In this document: in pieces, positions 35,622 through 45,600 of the stretch
How the letters are laid out: every line of letters begins with the position of its first letter
Numbering within the stretch: position 1 is the stretch's first letter
Origin: a bacterium
GTDB taxonomy: Bacteria; Bacteroidota; Ignavibacteria; SZUA-365
Assembly (NCBI GenBank): GCA_020444325.1
Contig: JAHLLD010000005.1
Coordinates: 62,001-126,000 of the forward strand
Length of the DNA: 64,000 bases
Direction: 5' to 3'
Translations under genes and position numbers: made by a program
The notes under the pieces: model-generated
What the model saw: the letters and a program-made list of their open reading frames with translations, nothing else
The model's database searches: none
What the model was told of the DNA's origin: nothing

Positions 35622-36440
35622 ATGCAGGAATCTTACAACGGCATACTGACGGATATTCCCGGACTGGAACGCCATGTGGCGGCGCAGCCTGCGTCCCCGT
35701 TGTTCGCCCGGCTGGCATCCGCCTATATCAATGCGAATCGTCCCACCCAGGCCCTCAAGGTGTGTCTGCAGGGACTGCGATACCATCCCGGGTATCCGAC
35801 GGGACTGCTGCTGACGGCGCGGGCGCAGGTCATGCTCAGGCAATACAGCGATGCCCGACAGAGCCTGCGTGAACTGCTGCGCATTCTGCCGGTATGTCCC
35901 GCGGCGCAGGCCCTGATGGAGCGGATGAAAGAGCTGGAACTGCAGTACCCGCCCTTTACCGCGGTCGCGGGCTCAAGCTTCGCGGAAACACCGGTGGAAC
36001 GCATAGGGGAGCGGGAAGAGAAATGGAGCCGCAAGGAAGACATCCTTCCCGGTTTTGAAGTGCGTCGCCGCGAATCCGAGACGATAGCGGAGTCCGATCC
36101 GGCAAATGAACCTCTGCCGTCCACCGGAGGGACGCTGGACCTGGCAGGACTCGCAAGCCGCCTCGAGACCGCGCGCATCCCTGCACTGCCCGAAGAGGAT
36201 ATGCAGGAAGAGGTCGAGGAAGCTGGTCATGCAGAGATCGAAGAAGTGAATCTCGAAGGGAGACCGGTCACGGAAACGCTTATCATGATTTATGTGCAGC
36301 AGGGCAAGCTCAGGGAAGCCATCGATGCCTATCGCCGTCTTGCCGCGGTCAACGAAAATCGCCGCGCCGAGTTCGAGGAAAAAATCAGTCAGCTCGAGCT
36401 GCAGCTTCAACAGCAACGTCAAAACGAAAATCCAACATAG
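35622..36440 (+). CDS. TPR-like protein of unknown function
   Basis: 272 residues from the ATG at 35622; a GTG at 35565 lies within a hairpin and is less likely. Two helical repeats at about 20-100 (PLFARLASAYINANRPTQALKVCLQGLRYHPGYPTGLLLTARAQVMLRQYSDARQ in outline) are tetratricopeptide-like. An acidic, low-complexity linker follows, then another helical unit (TETLIMIYVQQGKLREAIDAYRRL) and a coiled coil of Glu/Gln. No signal peptide, so a cytoplasmic scaffold is likely. Confidence 0.78.
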   Translation: MQESYNGILTDIPGLERHVAAQPASPLFARLASAYINANRPTQALKVCLQGLRYHPGYPTGLLLTARAQVMLRQYSDARQSLRELLRILPVCPAAQALMERMKELELQYPPFTAVAGSSFAETPVERIGEREEKWSRKEDILPGFEVRRRESETIAESDPANEPLPSTGGTLDLAGLASRLETARIPALPEEDMQEEVEEAGHAEIEEVNLEGRPVTETLIMIYVQQGKLREAIDAYRRLAAVNENRRAEFEEKISQLELQLQQQRQNENPT

Positions 36441-36455
36441 AGAAAGAGGTCACGC

Positions 36456-36995
36456 ATGTTGACGACAGAACATGCCATGCTGCTCGTCATCGACGTGCAG
36501 GGCAAGCTGGCGGAGCTTGTACACCGCTCCGGCCAGGTGCAGAACAACACCCGTATTCTTATCGAGGGCAGCAAAGTGCTCGGACTCCCCGTTGTTGCCA
36601 CCGAACAGTATCCGAAAGGACTCGGTCACACGGTCGACGCGGTAGCCTCCGCACTGGGCGACGCCCCGGTGATAGAGAAAAGCAGCTTCAGCTGCTGCGG
36701 TGAGCGTGATTTCGATCTCAAGCTCAATGAGCTTCACAAGACGGATATCATCGTGTGCGGCATCGAAACGCATGTCTGCGTGTACCAGACCGTACGCGAT
36801 CTGCTGGCGCTTGGCTACAACGTGCACATCGTCACCGATGCCGTCTCGAGTCGCACCGAGGAGAACTGGAAACTGGGTGTTCGCAAATGTGAAACCCTCG
36901 GCGCGAAACTGACCAGTACCGAAATGCTGCTGTTCGAGCTGCTGCAGGTATCGGGTACCGAGCAGTTCAAGGCGATCTCGAAGCTGGTCAAGTAA
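36456..36995 (+). CDS. Isochorismatase-fold cysteine hydrolase
   Basis: 179 residues. The catalytic triad is readable: Asp13 in VIDVQGKL, Lys75 in IEKSSFSC and Cys108 in GIETHVCVYQT. This is the YcaC/nicotinamidase-like group, whose substrates cannot be predicted from sequence alone. It follows the TPR-like gene by 15 bases after an AAAGAGG ribosome-binding site, and ends at a strong terminator. Confidence 0.9.
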   Translation: MLTTEHAMLLVIDVQGKLAELVHRSGQVQNNTRILIEGSKVLGLPVVATEQYPKGLGHTVDAVASALGDAPVIEKSSFSCCGERDFDLKLNELHKTDIIVCGIETHVCVYQTVRDLLALGYNVHIVTDAVSSRTEENWKLGVRKCETLGAKLTSTEMLLFELLQVSGTEQFKAISKLVK

Positions 36996-37006
36996 GCAAT
37001 TCCCCC

Positions 37007-37075
37007 CGAAAAAAATCGTCCCTCTGATCCCGGCGCTTCCGATTCGCGGAAGACAGGTGATCAGAGGGACGTTTT
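37007..37075. terminator. Long bidirectional terminator
   Basis: A 13-bp perfect outer stem (CGTCCCTCTGATC 37017-37029, GATCAGAGGGACG 37059-37071) encloses a second hairpin (CTTCCG/CGGAAG). T-runs follow on the plus side (TTTT) and on the minus side (ATTTTTTTC). It separates the hydrolase gene from the convergent M16 gene. Confidence 0.88.
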
Positions 37076-37123
37076 CAGTTCAGGTACTGTGGAATACCGT
37101 GTGCCGGTATTCCGCCTGCTGCA

Positions 37124-39244
37124 TTAGTTTGCCGAGTAGGTAAAGATGCTTTCGTCGACGTCGATGTTGTGCTTGTAGGAAGTAACATCGGCGTTCATGG
37201 TCATCATCGGATTCTCGACAGTCATGTGATACGGAAGCATGACGCCATCGGTATCGCGGTAGTCGGAGTAGCGGTTCATGGTGGTGATCGGGCCCTGCGG
37301 CGTTTCCGCCGTTGTCGACTTTCCGATCAGCAGATAATTATCCGCATCGATGTACCATTCCTCCTGGGAATGCTGCTTCTGCATTTCGACGACGTAGACG
37401 ACGCGTTTGTCCATGGATTTCTTCGCCTTGACCGTTGCGGTCCAGCCGAGTTCAGCCATGCGCAGTACGGGATTGAACTGTTCGTCTTCGATCATCGAGG
37501 CGAGTTCTTCACCGCTCATTTTCTGTGCTGGCTGACCGGGCTGCTGCACGGCGGCATGCACACCGTCGACCCACTGCTTGCTCTCCAGCATGCGCGTCTG
37601 ACCGCCCATGTCGACGGAAAGCGTCACGGTCTGGAACTTCTTGCCGGGGGCCATGGTGGTTTCGCTGAGCACGCCCTCTGCCTGCGCCATGCCGAAATCG
37701 AGACTGACGTTCGCTTCCATCTGACGCGACGTGACGTCCTCGAGCTTCTCGCGTCCGCCGATCGCCGCAATGTGCTTCTTGATCAGCGTCGGGGCGTCAA
37801 TGTCGACCTCGAAGGATTTCTCCGCCGAAACGGGGTGCATGTCGGTGTCGTACATCTTCACGGGACCGAACTGCTTGAGGCGGTCGGCGATGACGCTGGC
37901 GTCACCGACGGCAAGCAGCGCCACGTTCTGCGGGTCGAGGTATTTCTGCGCCATGTGCTGGACGTCATCGGTCGTGACGGCCATGAGGTTGCTGACGTAG
38001 TTACGGTAGTAATCGTCGGGCAGATCGTACAGATCGATATTCTGCACCATGGAGGCGATGCTGGAAGGATTCTCGAGACCGAGCAGGAAACGGCCACTGG
38101 CGTATTCCTTGTGCATGTCGAGAACGTCCTCATCCACTTTCTCATCCCGCATGCGATTCATTTCAAGAAGAATCTGCGTGAAGGCGGAATCGGTTGCGAT
38201 GCGGCGGACCGATGCTGTGGCGTTCCACATGCCCGCGAAGCGGCGTCCTTCGATGCTGCTGTATGCGCCGTAGGTGAAGCCGTGCTTCTCGCGGAGGTTC
38301 GCGAACAGGCGTCCGCTGAAGCCACCGCCGAGGATCGAGTTCATCATCGACAGGGGAATGTAGTCCGGGTTGTTGCGCTGAATGCAGGAGGCGCTGACGG
38401 AAATCTCGGTCTGTGTCTGCGTTTTACCGAGATCCACCAGGTGCACGTCGCGTCCCATGATCACTTTCGGATCAGGGAAATTGTTCGTCGGCATGTTGCC
38501 CTGTTTCCAGTCGCCGAAATACTGCTTGACAATGGGAAGGATTTCATCCGGCGTCACATCACCAACGATGGCCAGCGAGGCGTTGTTGGGAATGAAGTAC
38601 TTGTCGTGGAAGGAAACCAGGTCGTCGCGCGTGATGGCTTCAACGTCGGCTTCCGTCTGGAAATTCGAGTAGGGATTGGGGCTGTAGCCCACGGTGATCT
38701 GCAGGCGGCTCATGACGGCGTCGGGACTCTTATGCACGGTCTTGAGTCCACTCAGCGTCTGCTTCTGCAGCTTCTCGAGTTCATCCTGCGGGAAGCTGGG
38801 ATTGTACAGCGCGTCGGTCATCAGTCCGAGCAGCTTTTCCATATGCTTTTTGAGGCCGGAGCCGTAGACGGACATCTGATCATCGGCAGCGGATGCGCCG
38901 ATATTGAGTCCGAGGAAGTCGGCGGCCTTTGCGAATTCGAGTGAGCTCATGGATTTCGTACCCGAAGTCATCAGGTCGGTCGTGAATTCGGCGACACCGG
39001 AATGTGCGCCGTCATTCTCGCTGCCCGACTTGACGAGCAGGCGGAAGTTCACCACGGGCTCCGCGTGATTGGAGACGACGAAGACCTTCAGTCCGTTGTC
39101 GAGCTGCGTCTCATAGTATTCCGGGAAGGAGGCCTTGGGGGCCGGACCGGGTTCCGGTTGTTTTGATCGGTCGATCTGTGCCGTTGCCTGTCCTCCGACG
39201 AGAAGCAGGACCGCGGCGACGATGAATATGCGTAAGTGTTTCAT
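37124..39244 (-). CDS. M16 peptidase-like protein lacking the zinc motif, with extra C-terminal domain
   Basis: 706 residues. The start at 39244 opens a signal peptide (MKHLRIFIVAAVLLLVGGQATAQ). Two M16 halves span about 45-460. At the place of the HxxEH motif it reads HSGVAEFTTDLM (81-92), so the zinc site is lost, while the Arg/Tyr substrate-binding pair of the second half is kept (LREKHGFTYGAYS). This is the non-catalytic partner of heterodimeric M16 proteases. A further 230 residues at the C-terminus form a lipoprotein-carrier-like beta domain. It follows the catalytic subunit after a 31-base gap. Confidence 0.9.
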   Translation of the reverse strand: MKHLRIFIVAAVLLLVGGQATAQIDRSKQPEPGPAPKASFPEYYETQLDNGLKVFVVSNHAEPVVNFRLLVKSGSENDGAHSGVAEFTTDLMTSGTKSMSSLEFAKAADFLGLNIGASAADDQMSVYGSGLKKHMEKLLGLMTDALYNPSFPQDELEKLQKQTLSGLKTVHKSPDAVMSRLQITVGYSPNPYSNFQTEADVEAITRDDLVSFHDKYFIPNNASLAIVGDVTPDEILPIVKQYFGDWKQGNMPTNNFPDPKVIMGRDVHLVDLGKTQTQTEISVSASCIQRNNPDYIPLSMMNSILGGGFSGRLFANLREKHGFTYGAYSSIEGRRFAGMWNATASVRRIATDSAFTQILLEMNRMRDEKVDEDVLDMHKEYASGRFLLGLENPSSIASMVQNIDLYDLPDDYYRNYVSNLMAVTTDDVQHMAQKYLDPQNVALLAVGDASVIADRLKQFGPVKMYDTDMHPVSAEKSFEVDIDAPTLIKKHIAAIGGREKLEDVTSRQMEANVSLDFGMAQAEGVLSETTMAPGKKFQTVTLSVDMGGQTRMLESKQWVDGVHAAVQQPGQPAQKMSGEELASMIEDEQFNPVLRMAELGWTATVKAKKSMDKRVVYVVEMQKQHSQEEWYIDADNYLLIGKSTTAETPQGPITTMNRYSDYRDTDGVMLPYHMTVENPMMTMNADVTSYKHNIDVDESIFTYSAN

Positions 39245-39275
39245 TTGCTCTTTCCTGATATGCTCGTGAAGGATA

Positions 39276-40604
39276 TTAGCTGTTTTTGTCCATGACGACG
39301 TACTTGACCACGTTCTTGCGGTTGGGTTTGAGATATTTCTGAGCAACGCGCTGAATATCTTCACGCGTCACATCCATGTACTTCTCAAGTTCCGTATTGA
39401 CGAGATCGGTGTTGCCGTAAAACAGCGAATAGGAAGCCAGGCTGCGGAGCTTGTTATCGAGCGACAGGAAGCCGTGCGTAAACGACGTTTCCTTCGCATT
39501 GCGCACCTTGGTGAATTCCTCTTCGGTAATTCCTTCCTTCTGTACTTTCTGGATTTCATCGGTAATCGCGTTCTGAATGGTCTCGAAGTCGACCCCTGCG
39601 TTGGCGATGGCGATGAAACTGAACATGCCCGATTTGTCGAGCGGCATGCCGAAACTGGAAGCCTGCAGCGCGATCTGATCGGTATCGACCAGGCGCTGAT
39701 ACAGACGGGAGCTCTTGCCGTTCGAAAGCACGTCGCCCAGCAGCTCGAGCGCGTACGCATCGTCATTGCGATAGTCGACGGTGATATACGATTCGATGTA
39801 TGCCGGAAGCGGGGTGACTTCTTCTTCAACGATCACTTCACGCGGTTCGGTCTGCTCGGGGATGACAACTTTGACGCGCTCCGGCTTGGGTCCGGCGGGA
39901 ATGGAACCGAAATACTCTTTAATCCACTTCTTGGTCTGCGCGACGTCGAGGTCGCCGCCTACTACCAGGCAGGCGTTGTTGGGGATGTAGAACTTGTCGT
40001 GGAATTCACGGAATTCCTCGATGGACGCATTGTTGATGTCCTGCGCCTGACCGATGGGCATCCACTCGTACTGCGTGCCCTTGAAGGTGGTCTTGAACAG
40101 GTTGTCACCCAGCGTGCCGAAGGGACGTCCCTCATAGCGCTGCTTGAGTTCTTCCTTGACGACTTTGCGCTGGGTCTCGACGCCGAGGGAATCGATGACG
40201 AGATGCATCATGCGCTCGGATTCGATCCACAGTGCCAGCTCGAGCTGGTGGATCGGCACCTTGAAGAAATAATCGGTCTTGTCGAAGGAAGTGGACGCGT
40301 TGAGCACGCCGCCGGCTCCGGTGACCAGTTTGTCGATGGTGCCGCGCTTGATGTTTTCGGTGCCCTCGAACATGAGATGCTCGAAGAAATGGGCAAAACC
40401 GGTGCGGCCTTCGACCTCGTCCTTGGATCCGACGCGGTAAAGGCAGTAGGTCATGGCCGTCGGCGCGGTGCGGTCGACGTGCAGAATGACGCTGAGCCCG
40501 TTATCCAGCTTGTACTCTTCGTACTTGATGGGGGTGAAATCCTGCGCACTCGCGCTCGTGGCGAGCAGGAGGAGCAGGAGCAGAGAAAAAAGACGTTGTG
40601 TCAT
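39276..40604 (-). CDS. Secreted M16 zinc metallopeptidase, catalytic subunit
   Basis: 442 residues. Signal peptide MTQRLFSLLLLLLLATSASAQ. The inverted zinc motif is HFFEH (His72, Glu75, His76), with the distal Glu in KEELKQRYEGRPFG. The second half has NGKSSRLYQRLV. It forms a clam-shell peptidase that degrades peptides in the periplasm, most likely together with the zinc-less protein encoded just downstream. The ribosome-binding site AGAGG precedes it. Confidence 0.94.
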   Translation of the reverse strand: MTQRLFSLLLLLLLATSASAQDFTPIKYEEYKLDNGLSVILHVDRTAPTAMTYCLYRVGSKDEVEGRTGFAHFFEHLMFEGTENIKRGTIDKLVTGAGGVLNASTSFDKTDYFFKVPIHQLELALWIESERMMHLVIDSLGVETQRKVVKEELKQRYEGRPFGTLGDNLFKTTFKGTQYEWMPIGQAQDINNASIEEFREFHDKFYIPNNACLVVGGDLDVAQTKKWIKEYFGSIPAGPKPERVKVVIPEQTEPREVIVEEEVTPLPAYIESYITVDYRNDDAYALELLGDVLSNGKSSRLYQRLVDTDQIALQASSFGMPLDKSGMFSFIAIANAGVDFETIQNAITDEIQKVQKEGITEEEFTKVRNAKETSFTHGFLSLDNKLRSLASYSLFYGNTDLVNTELEKYMDVTREDIQRVAQKYLKPNRKNVVKYVVMDKNS

Positions 40605-40643
40605 GTGAACAACCTCTGATGAAAAGAAAATGTATCGTGTCGT

Positions 40644-41297
40644 CTATTGTTCCTGGCGCCGAAACAGCCGGAGCCCCGGCAGTTCGCGGATTTCATGAAT
40701 GATGATATCCGCCAGTCCGAGATACTCGCGTCCCAGCGTACTCTCCACCGCGACGCAGGTCATGCCCGCGTTTTTGGCGGACTCGATACCGAGCGGGGCG
40801 TTTTCAACCACCACGCATTCGGCAGGTTCGAGCTGCATGTGCTGCATCGGGGCGAGATAGGGATCGGGATTGGGTTTGGCGCGGTGGACTTCGTCACCGG
40901 TGATGAGGAAATCAAACAGTGCGCGGCGCTCGGGCGGCAGGGCGGCTTCCATGTTCTTTGTCGAAGATGCCGTCACCAGCGCCGTGCGGAAACCGCGATC
41001 GCGCATTTCCGCGATGACCTCGAACACATGCGGGAAATACTGCATGTTCACGATGGAACGATAGTACGCGCGCTTGCGCTCGATGAAATCTTCATGCTCT
41101 TCCGGGGGCAGCTGCACGCCGGCCTCCTCGAGAAAGGTCGGAAGAATTTCGCGTGAGGCGCGTCCCTCATGCAGCAGCACCGAATGTTCGGATACCGAAC
41201 CACCCAGCTCCTGGAACATCTTGTCCCATGCCAGATAATGATAGTGGAGGGTATCGGCGATGACGCCGTCGAGGTCAAAAAAAACCGCCTGAATCAT
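40644..41297 (-). CDS. HAD-superfamily hydrolase (beta-phosphoglucomutase-like)
   Basis: 217 residues. Motif I is FFDLDGVIADT with nucleophile Asp8 and acid/base Asp10. The helical cap follows, motif II is LVTASS, motif III Lys lies in HRAKPNPDPYL, and motif IV is VVVENAPLGIESAKNAGM. This is the group of beta-phosphoglucomutase and sugar-phosphate phosphatases. It lies 39 bases before the M16 pair on the same strand, but a functional link is not evident. Confidence 0.9.
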   Translation of the reverse strand: MIQAVFFDLDGVIADTLHYHYLAWDKMFQELGGSVSEHSVLLHEGRASREILPTFLEEAGVQLPPEEHEDFIERKRAYYRSIVNMQYFPHVFEVIAEMRDRGFRTALVTASSTKNMEAALPPERRALFDFLITGDEVHRAKPNPDPYLAPMQHMQLEPAECVVVENAPLGIESAKNAGMTCVAVESTLGREYLGLADIIIHEIRELPGLRLFRRQEQ

Positions 41298-41423
41298 ATC
41301 TTCAGTGTCCGGTGAAACAATATGCGGCGCTGCAGAACAGCAGGAAATCCCCGCACATCCATCAAGATACGAAGAATGGGCAAAAAAGTTATAGGGAGAA
41401 AACGGGTAGTATTTCGTGGGATA

Positions 41424-42053
41424 TCAGATGAAAGGAAGGACGAAACGCAGCAGCAGCCAGGCCTGCAGGGAGGTGAAAAGGACGCCAGCGGCCGTGCCTG
41501 CAAGCACCTGCGGCAGATCGTGCGATCGCAGTGTGATGCGTGCCCAGCCGAGTGCCACGAGCAGAGGCAGCAGCCAGAGCAGCTGCCATCCGAAAACGGG
41601 AATCAGGAAGATGACGGGTCCCGAAAGTCCCATCATATGCGCACTTATCTTCCAGCGCAAATTGATGGCATAGAGCAGCAGCGTGTTGATGGTATAGCAC
41701 CACATCAGTCCCCACACGAACACCGACGCATCGAGAAAGAGCAGGAACATCAGTCCCCCGAAGCTGATCCCCGCGCTGAGCAGATAGGGCTTGGTGCGCT
41801 GCAGCCGCTCGGGCACGTCATAGGCCGTCACCTGCTCCATTCGCTGCAGGTACAGCACATACGCAATCTGCAGTCCCCCGCTGCATGCCGCCGCCACCAG
41901 CCATATCACCACACGGTGAAAGATGCTGCCATGCTCATACGCCGCCACCAGCACCGCAAACACCGCCGCCGCCACTACCGGCGGTACCAGCGCCACCGAC
42001 AGCCTGTGTGCGAATCGCTGCGTGCGTGTATCCGGTATCTGTGTTTCAGTCAT
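41424..42053 (-). CDS. PAP2-like integral membrane protein
   Basis: 209 residues from the ATG at 42053. Six hydrophobic segments. The stretch WKISAHMMGLSG near 115-126 and ARITLRSHDLPQVLAGTAAG near 165-184 resemble the second and third motifs of PAP2 (type 2 phosphatidic acid phosphatase) enzymes, with the catalytic His of the third motif kept. The first KxxxxxxRP motif is not clear, so activity is uncertain. It could act on lipid or isoprenoid phosphates in the inner membrane. Confidence 0.65.
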   Translation of the reverse strand: MTETQIPDTRTQRFAHRLSVALVPPVVAAAVFAVLVAAYEHGSIFHRVVIWLVAAACSGGLQIAYVLYLQRMEQVTAYDVPERLQRTKPYLLSAGISFGGLMFLLFLDASVFVWGLMWCYTINTLLLYAINLRWKISAHMMGLSGPVIFLIPVFGWQLLWLLPLLVALGWARITLRSHDLPQVLAGTAAGVLFTSLQAWLLLRFVLPFI

Positions 42054-42109
42054 GCGGTAAAATGCAGAAAATATCTGGATGGGCACAAAGACACGGAGGA
42101 AGTATTTGC

Positions 42110-42245
42110 CGCTTCGCGGCGGCGTTTGCGCTGCGCGCAGGTGTTTCGCCTTCGGCGAGGTGTTTTGCCCCGGTTCTTCGTCCCGCGTAGCGGGACAACC
42201 CCGTCCCGCGCAGCGGGACGCCAGCCGGAGCAACACCGCGAGAGC
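42110..42245. repeat. Cluster of GC-N3-GC hairpins (left)
   Basis: A chain of short palindromes: CCGCTTCGCGG, GCGCTGCGC, CGCCTTCGGCG, TCCCGCGTAGCGGGA and GTCCCGCGCAGCGGGAC, then AGCCGGAGCAACACCG. Most have the form arm-GC-NNN-GC-arm. It is preceded by GGGCACAAAGACACGGAGG at about 42080. The last two blocks recur in the right cluster. Confidence 0.7.
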
Positions 42246-42489
42246 CGAAGGCGCGAGCATATGACAGCTGTAACCAAATTCCGCTCACCGTGTCTTGAAT
42301 ATGTCCGCCCAAAACTTGAGCTGGGCGCAGCCCATTTCATTGAAAAGCTTTACCTGTCGCGGCATGCTGATGTATGGCATGTCTGCTGATGACATTGCCG
42401 ACCGGCATTCCATGATTCATTTGCAGCTCGGGTTGTACGATTGATTTGCAGGCCCATGGGAATGGAGGACCAGCAGCTGCAATACACGA

Positions 42490-42565
42490 CGGCGCCAGCC
42501 GGAGCAACACCGTCCCGCGCAGCGGGACGCAGGCCGGGGCAACACCGCGACGCGCAGCGGAGCAA
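42490..42565. repeat. Cluster of GC-N3-GC hairpins (right)
   Basis: It carries AGCCGGAGCAACACCG and GTCCCGCGCAGCGGGAC again, then a degenerate second pass (AGGCCGGGGCAACACCG and GACGCGCAGCGG). The blocks are in the opposite order to the left cluster, with the same orientation. Confidence 0.7.
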
Positions 42566-42640
42566 CTCCCTTGAATGCAGGGGTGGCAAGCGTTATTATA
42601 TGCTCTGGTTTCCTGCTATCAGCTTGATTACGGGGCGTTT

Positions 42641-45600
42641 ATGTATCGCGTGTTCCTGACATCTTTACTGCTTGCATCCTTCCTGATACTGGCGTTGCGT
42701 GGACCAGCGGTCGCGCAGACACCGGAGTATGGAACGGGGACGCTGGAGGCGGGAAGGATGACGCTGACGGTTTCGCGTGCGGGACAGATAGCGCCGACGA
42801 TTCAGGGTGTGCAGAAGGGATTGCTGTGGCCTGCGGGACCGGAGGGCACGCAGGAGGAGAACATTCGCATGCGCAGCATGCTGTTTTCCGCAACACCGGT
42901 GCTGGCAGGACGCGTGCGGGGGCAGCTGCGGGTCTCGGCAAGCTACTATCGGGACAATTATCTTCCCGGACCGATTCTTCCCGGACTCCGTACAGTCAAT
43001 CCCTATGATTCGCGATACCGCCCGTTTGTTATTCGCATCGGGGGTGAGGCGGACAGGGATTTCGTCGAATGGCCGTATGAACTGGGAGCACCGGTGGACT
43101 CGGCGTTCGCGCCCGAGTTCTACGGCTCTCCGCAGATGTTCTGGGTGATGAACGATCTCGACAGCGCGGCCATGCGCGAGAATATCGGGAACGATCCGAT
43201 GGGACTCGAACTGCGCTGCCTGGCTTTTCCGGCGACGGATCGGTCGTTCATCGGAACGGATGCCATGCTGCTGCAGTACACGTGGATCAACCACTCTCCC
43301 GATACCATCCACGATGCGTACGCCGGCTTTTTTGCCGACCCCGATCTGCGCGATGGCGGGGATGAGTACGCAGGCAGCGATTCGCTGGCGGCACTGGCAT
43401 ACGTGTACGACGATGATTACGTCGACCCGAAAGAAGAAGGCATGCCCACCGCATTCGGCATCTCCATGCTGCAGACGCCGGTCGTGCGTGGACTTCCTAC
43501 CGACAGCGCGCGATGGAGCGCCGGTATGCTGCATGGCTTCCGTAATATTCCGGTGACTGCGGCCATTGTGCCATGGAAATCCCCGATCACGAATCCCGCC
43601 GCGGAACCCGAGATCGGCGCCGGGGCTGATGGCTGGTATGCGCTGCTGCAGGGCGAGGGACGCGGAACGGCAATACGGAATCCCCTTACGGGAATGCCCT
43701 CACGGTTCTGGTATTCCGGCAATCCCCTCAGCGGGGAAGGCTGGCAGATGGAAGACGGACTGCTGTTCGATAACGGGGAAACCGCCGCCGACGGCAGACC
43801 GCATGATCAGCGCATCATGGTGTCTGCCGGACCGTTCACCCTGCTGCCCGGCGATACGCAGCAGGTTGTCATCGCGATGATCGCTTCCCGTGCCGCGACG
43901 GGCAGAGCCGCGGCCTACCAGCTCCGCGACCGTGCAGATTTCCTGCGCCAGTATTATCAGCGGCACAATGCCATCGATTCGATCACCGCTGCTTCCGTGA
44001 TTCCCGAAGCACTTCCTGCCGGTGGCGTGCGTCTGCGCTTCATCCTCCGCGGCGATGATGTGCTGGGAAGCGTACAGGGCGAGATCGTGTCTTCCGACGG
44101 CACGCTGCTGCAGCGCCTGCCGCTGACGGAAAGTATCAGCCAGGAATCCGCCAATTATTCCGGCAGCGTGGATATTCCCGAAGGCACCGACGGCGTCAAC
44201 ACGGCCTTTATCGTAACCATTGACGGCGAAACGCATCGGCTGCCCGGACGCGTTTCCATTCCTCTCGCAGGTGCCGTCGACGGTGGTGGCGCCGCTCTTC
44301 TGCAGGAGTATGATGGAAACGGCCGCATCGCGCCCGACGAAGATGCACACTGGATTCCCCGCCTGTATAACAGCACGCAGCTCCCGCTCGACCTTCGTCT
44401 CGAAGCCAGTCATCTCCCCTACACCGAGTGGATGAATTTCCCTGCATTGCCTGCGCGTACGACATCCCCGTCTGCTTCCTATCCCTGGCAGACGGAATAC
44501 GGGTACCGCACCGTCCCTGTCGATACCGACAACTGGGGCACGGTGTTCGACAGTGTGCGCTTCGAGTACGATCTCTATGACGTCGAGAAAAATTCGTGGT
44601 GGCGGCTCAGCAACTGGGTGCAGGTAGACAGCACGGCGGAGGAGTGGTACGACCTTCTCATGACGCCCGTCATCACTGCGAGCGAGCAGCGTCCAGGGTT
44701 GATTCTCGAAAATCTCGAAGCGCTGCGTGACCGCAGCTATCTCGCCCGTATCTCCGAGGGACGCATGCTCTCGCTCTACGACAGCGCCTCCGGCACGCTG
44801 CTGTTCGAGGATTTCGGTCTCGATGAATTCAACGGCATGGCACCGATCGTCGATGGATTTCGTGTGGTGCGCGGTACCATCGGATCCTCGCGACAGGGCT
44901 ATTTCTTCACCGATGTTGAGGGACTGCAGACTTCGGAATACGGGATGTGGCCGGCACCTGCGGGCACAAGTGTTTTCGCGAATGACGAACGAAGGGAATT
45001 CCGCATCGACTTCACGCTCGATGGACGCGAATACTGGCTTTTCGCGGACAGGGGATATGAGGGAAGGGTGCGCCTGCCGCTGCGTGCGTATATGAAAGAG
45101 GATGACGGGAGCTGGACGGCGGTGCAGGTGGCCCTGGTCGAAATGGGACCCGACATCCCCGATGGCGATCCGAATCCTGACGGCGGCGACTACCTGATGC
45201 TCTATCAACTTCCTTACCAGGCGGAGGGAAGACCCGATGTCGGCATTCTGCCGGAAAGTATAGCCGCATTTCCCGCCCCGCTGCTGCTGTACCTGAACGC
45301 TCTGCCCACCAGTGGTTCACTCAGCATCGAATATCCCATTCCTGTCATGCCGGGTGATGTGTTCGTGTTCAATCCCCGCCATGTGCTGCTCGCTGAAAGC
45401 AACAAGTCCCCCGAAGCCGCCACGCTGCATGCACCGACACCGATGCCTTTCACGCAGTGGACTTCAGTCGTTGTCGAACTGCAGCAGGCCGGGCAATTGC
45501 GGGCGGAGGTGTACAATACGCTGGGACAGCGGGTGGACGTTCTTTTCGATGGGATGCAGGAGAAGGGAAAACACCTGATGGTGTGGGATGGCTACTGGAA

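Larger units (their letters stand above)
42054..42640. other. 587-base intergenic region with clusters of small GC-rich hairpins
   Basis: No supported gene. Two clusters of short palindromes lie at 42110-42245 and 42490-42565 and are listed separately. The middle portion (about 42265-42485) is lower in GC and shows no feature. The promoter of the secreted protein at 42641 must lie near the right end. Confidence 0.6.

Noticed and set aside
37169-38944. 591-codon plus-strand frame
   Set aside because: Antisense to the M16-like protein; composition is Val/His/Asp-rich as expected for a shadow frame and no domain is recognisable.
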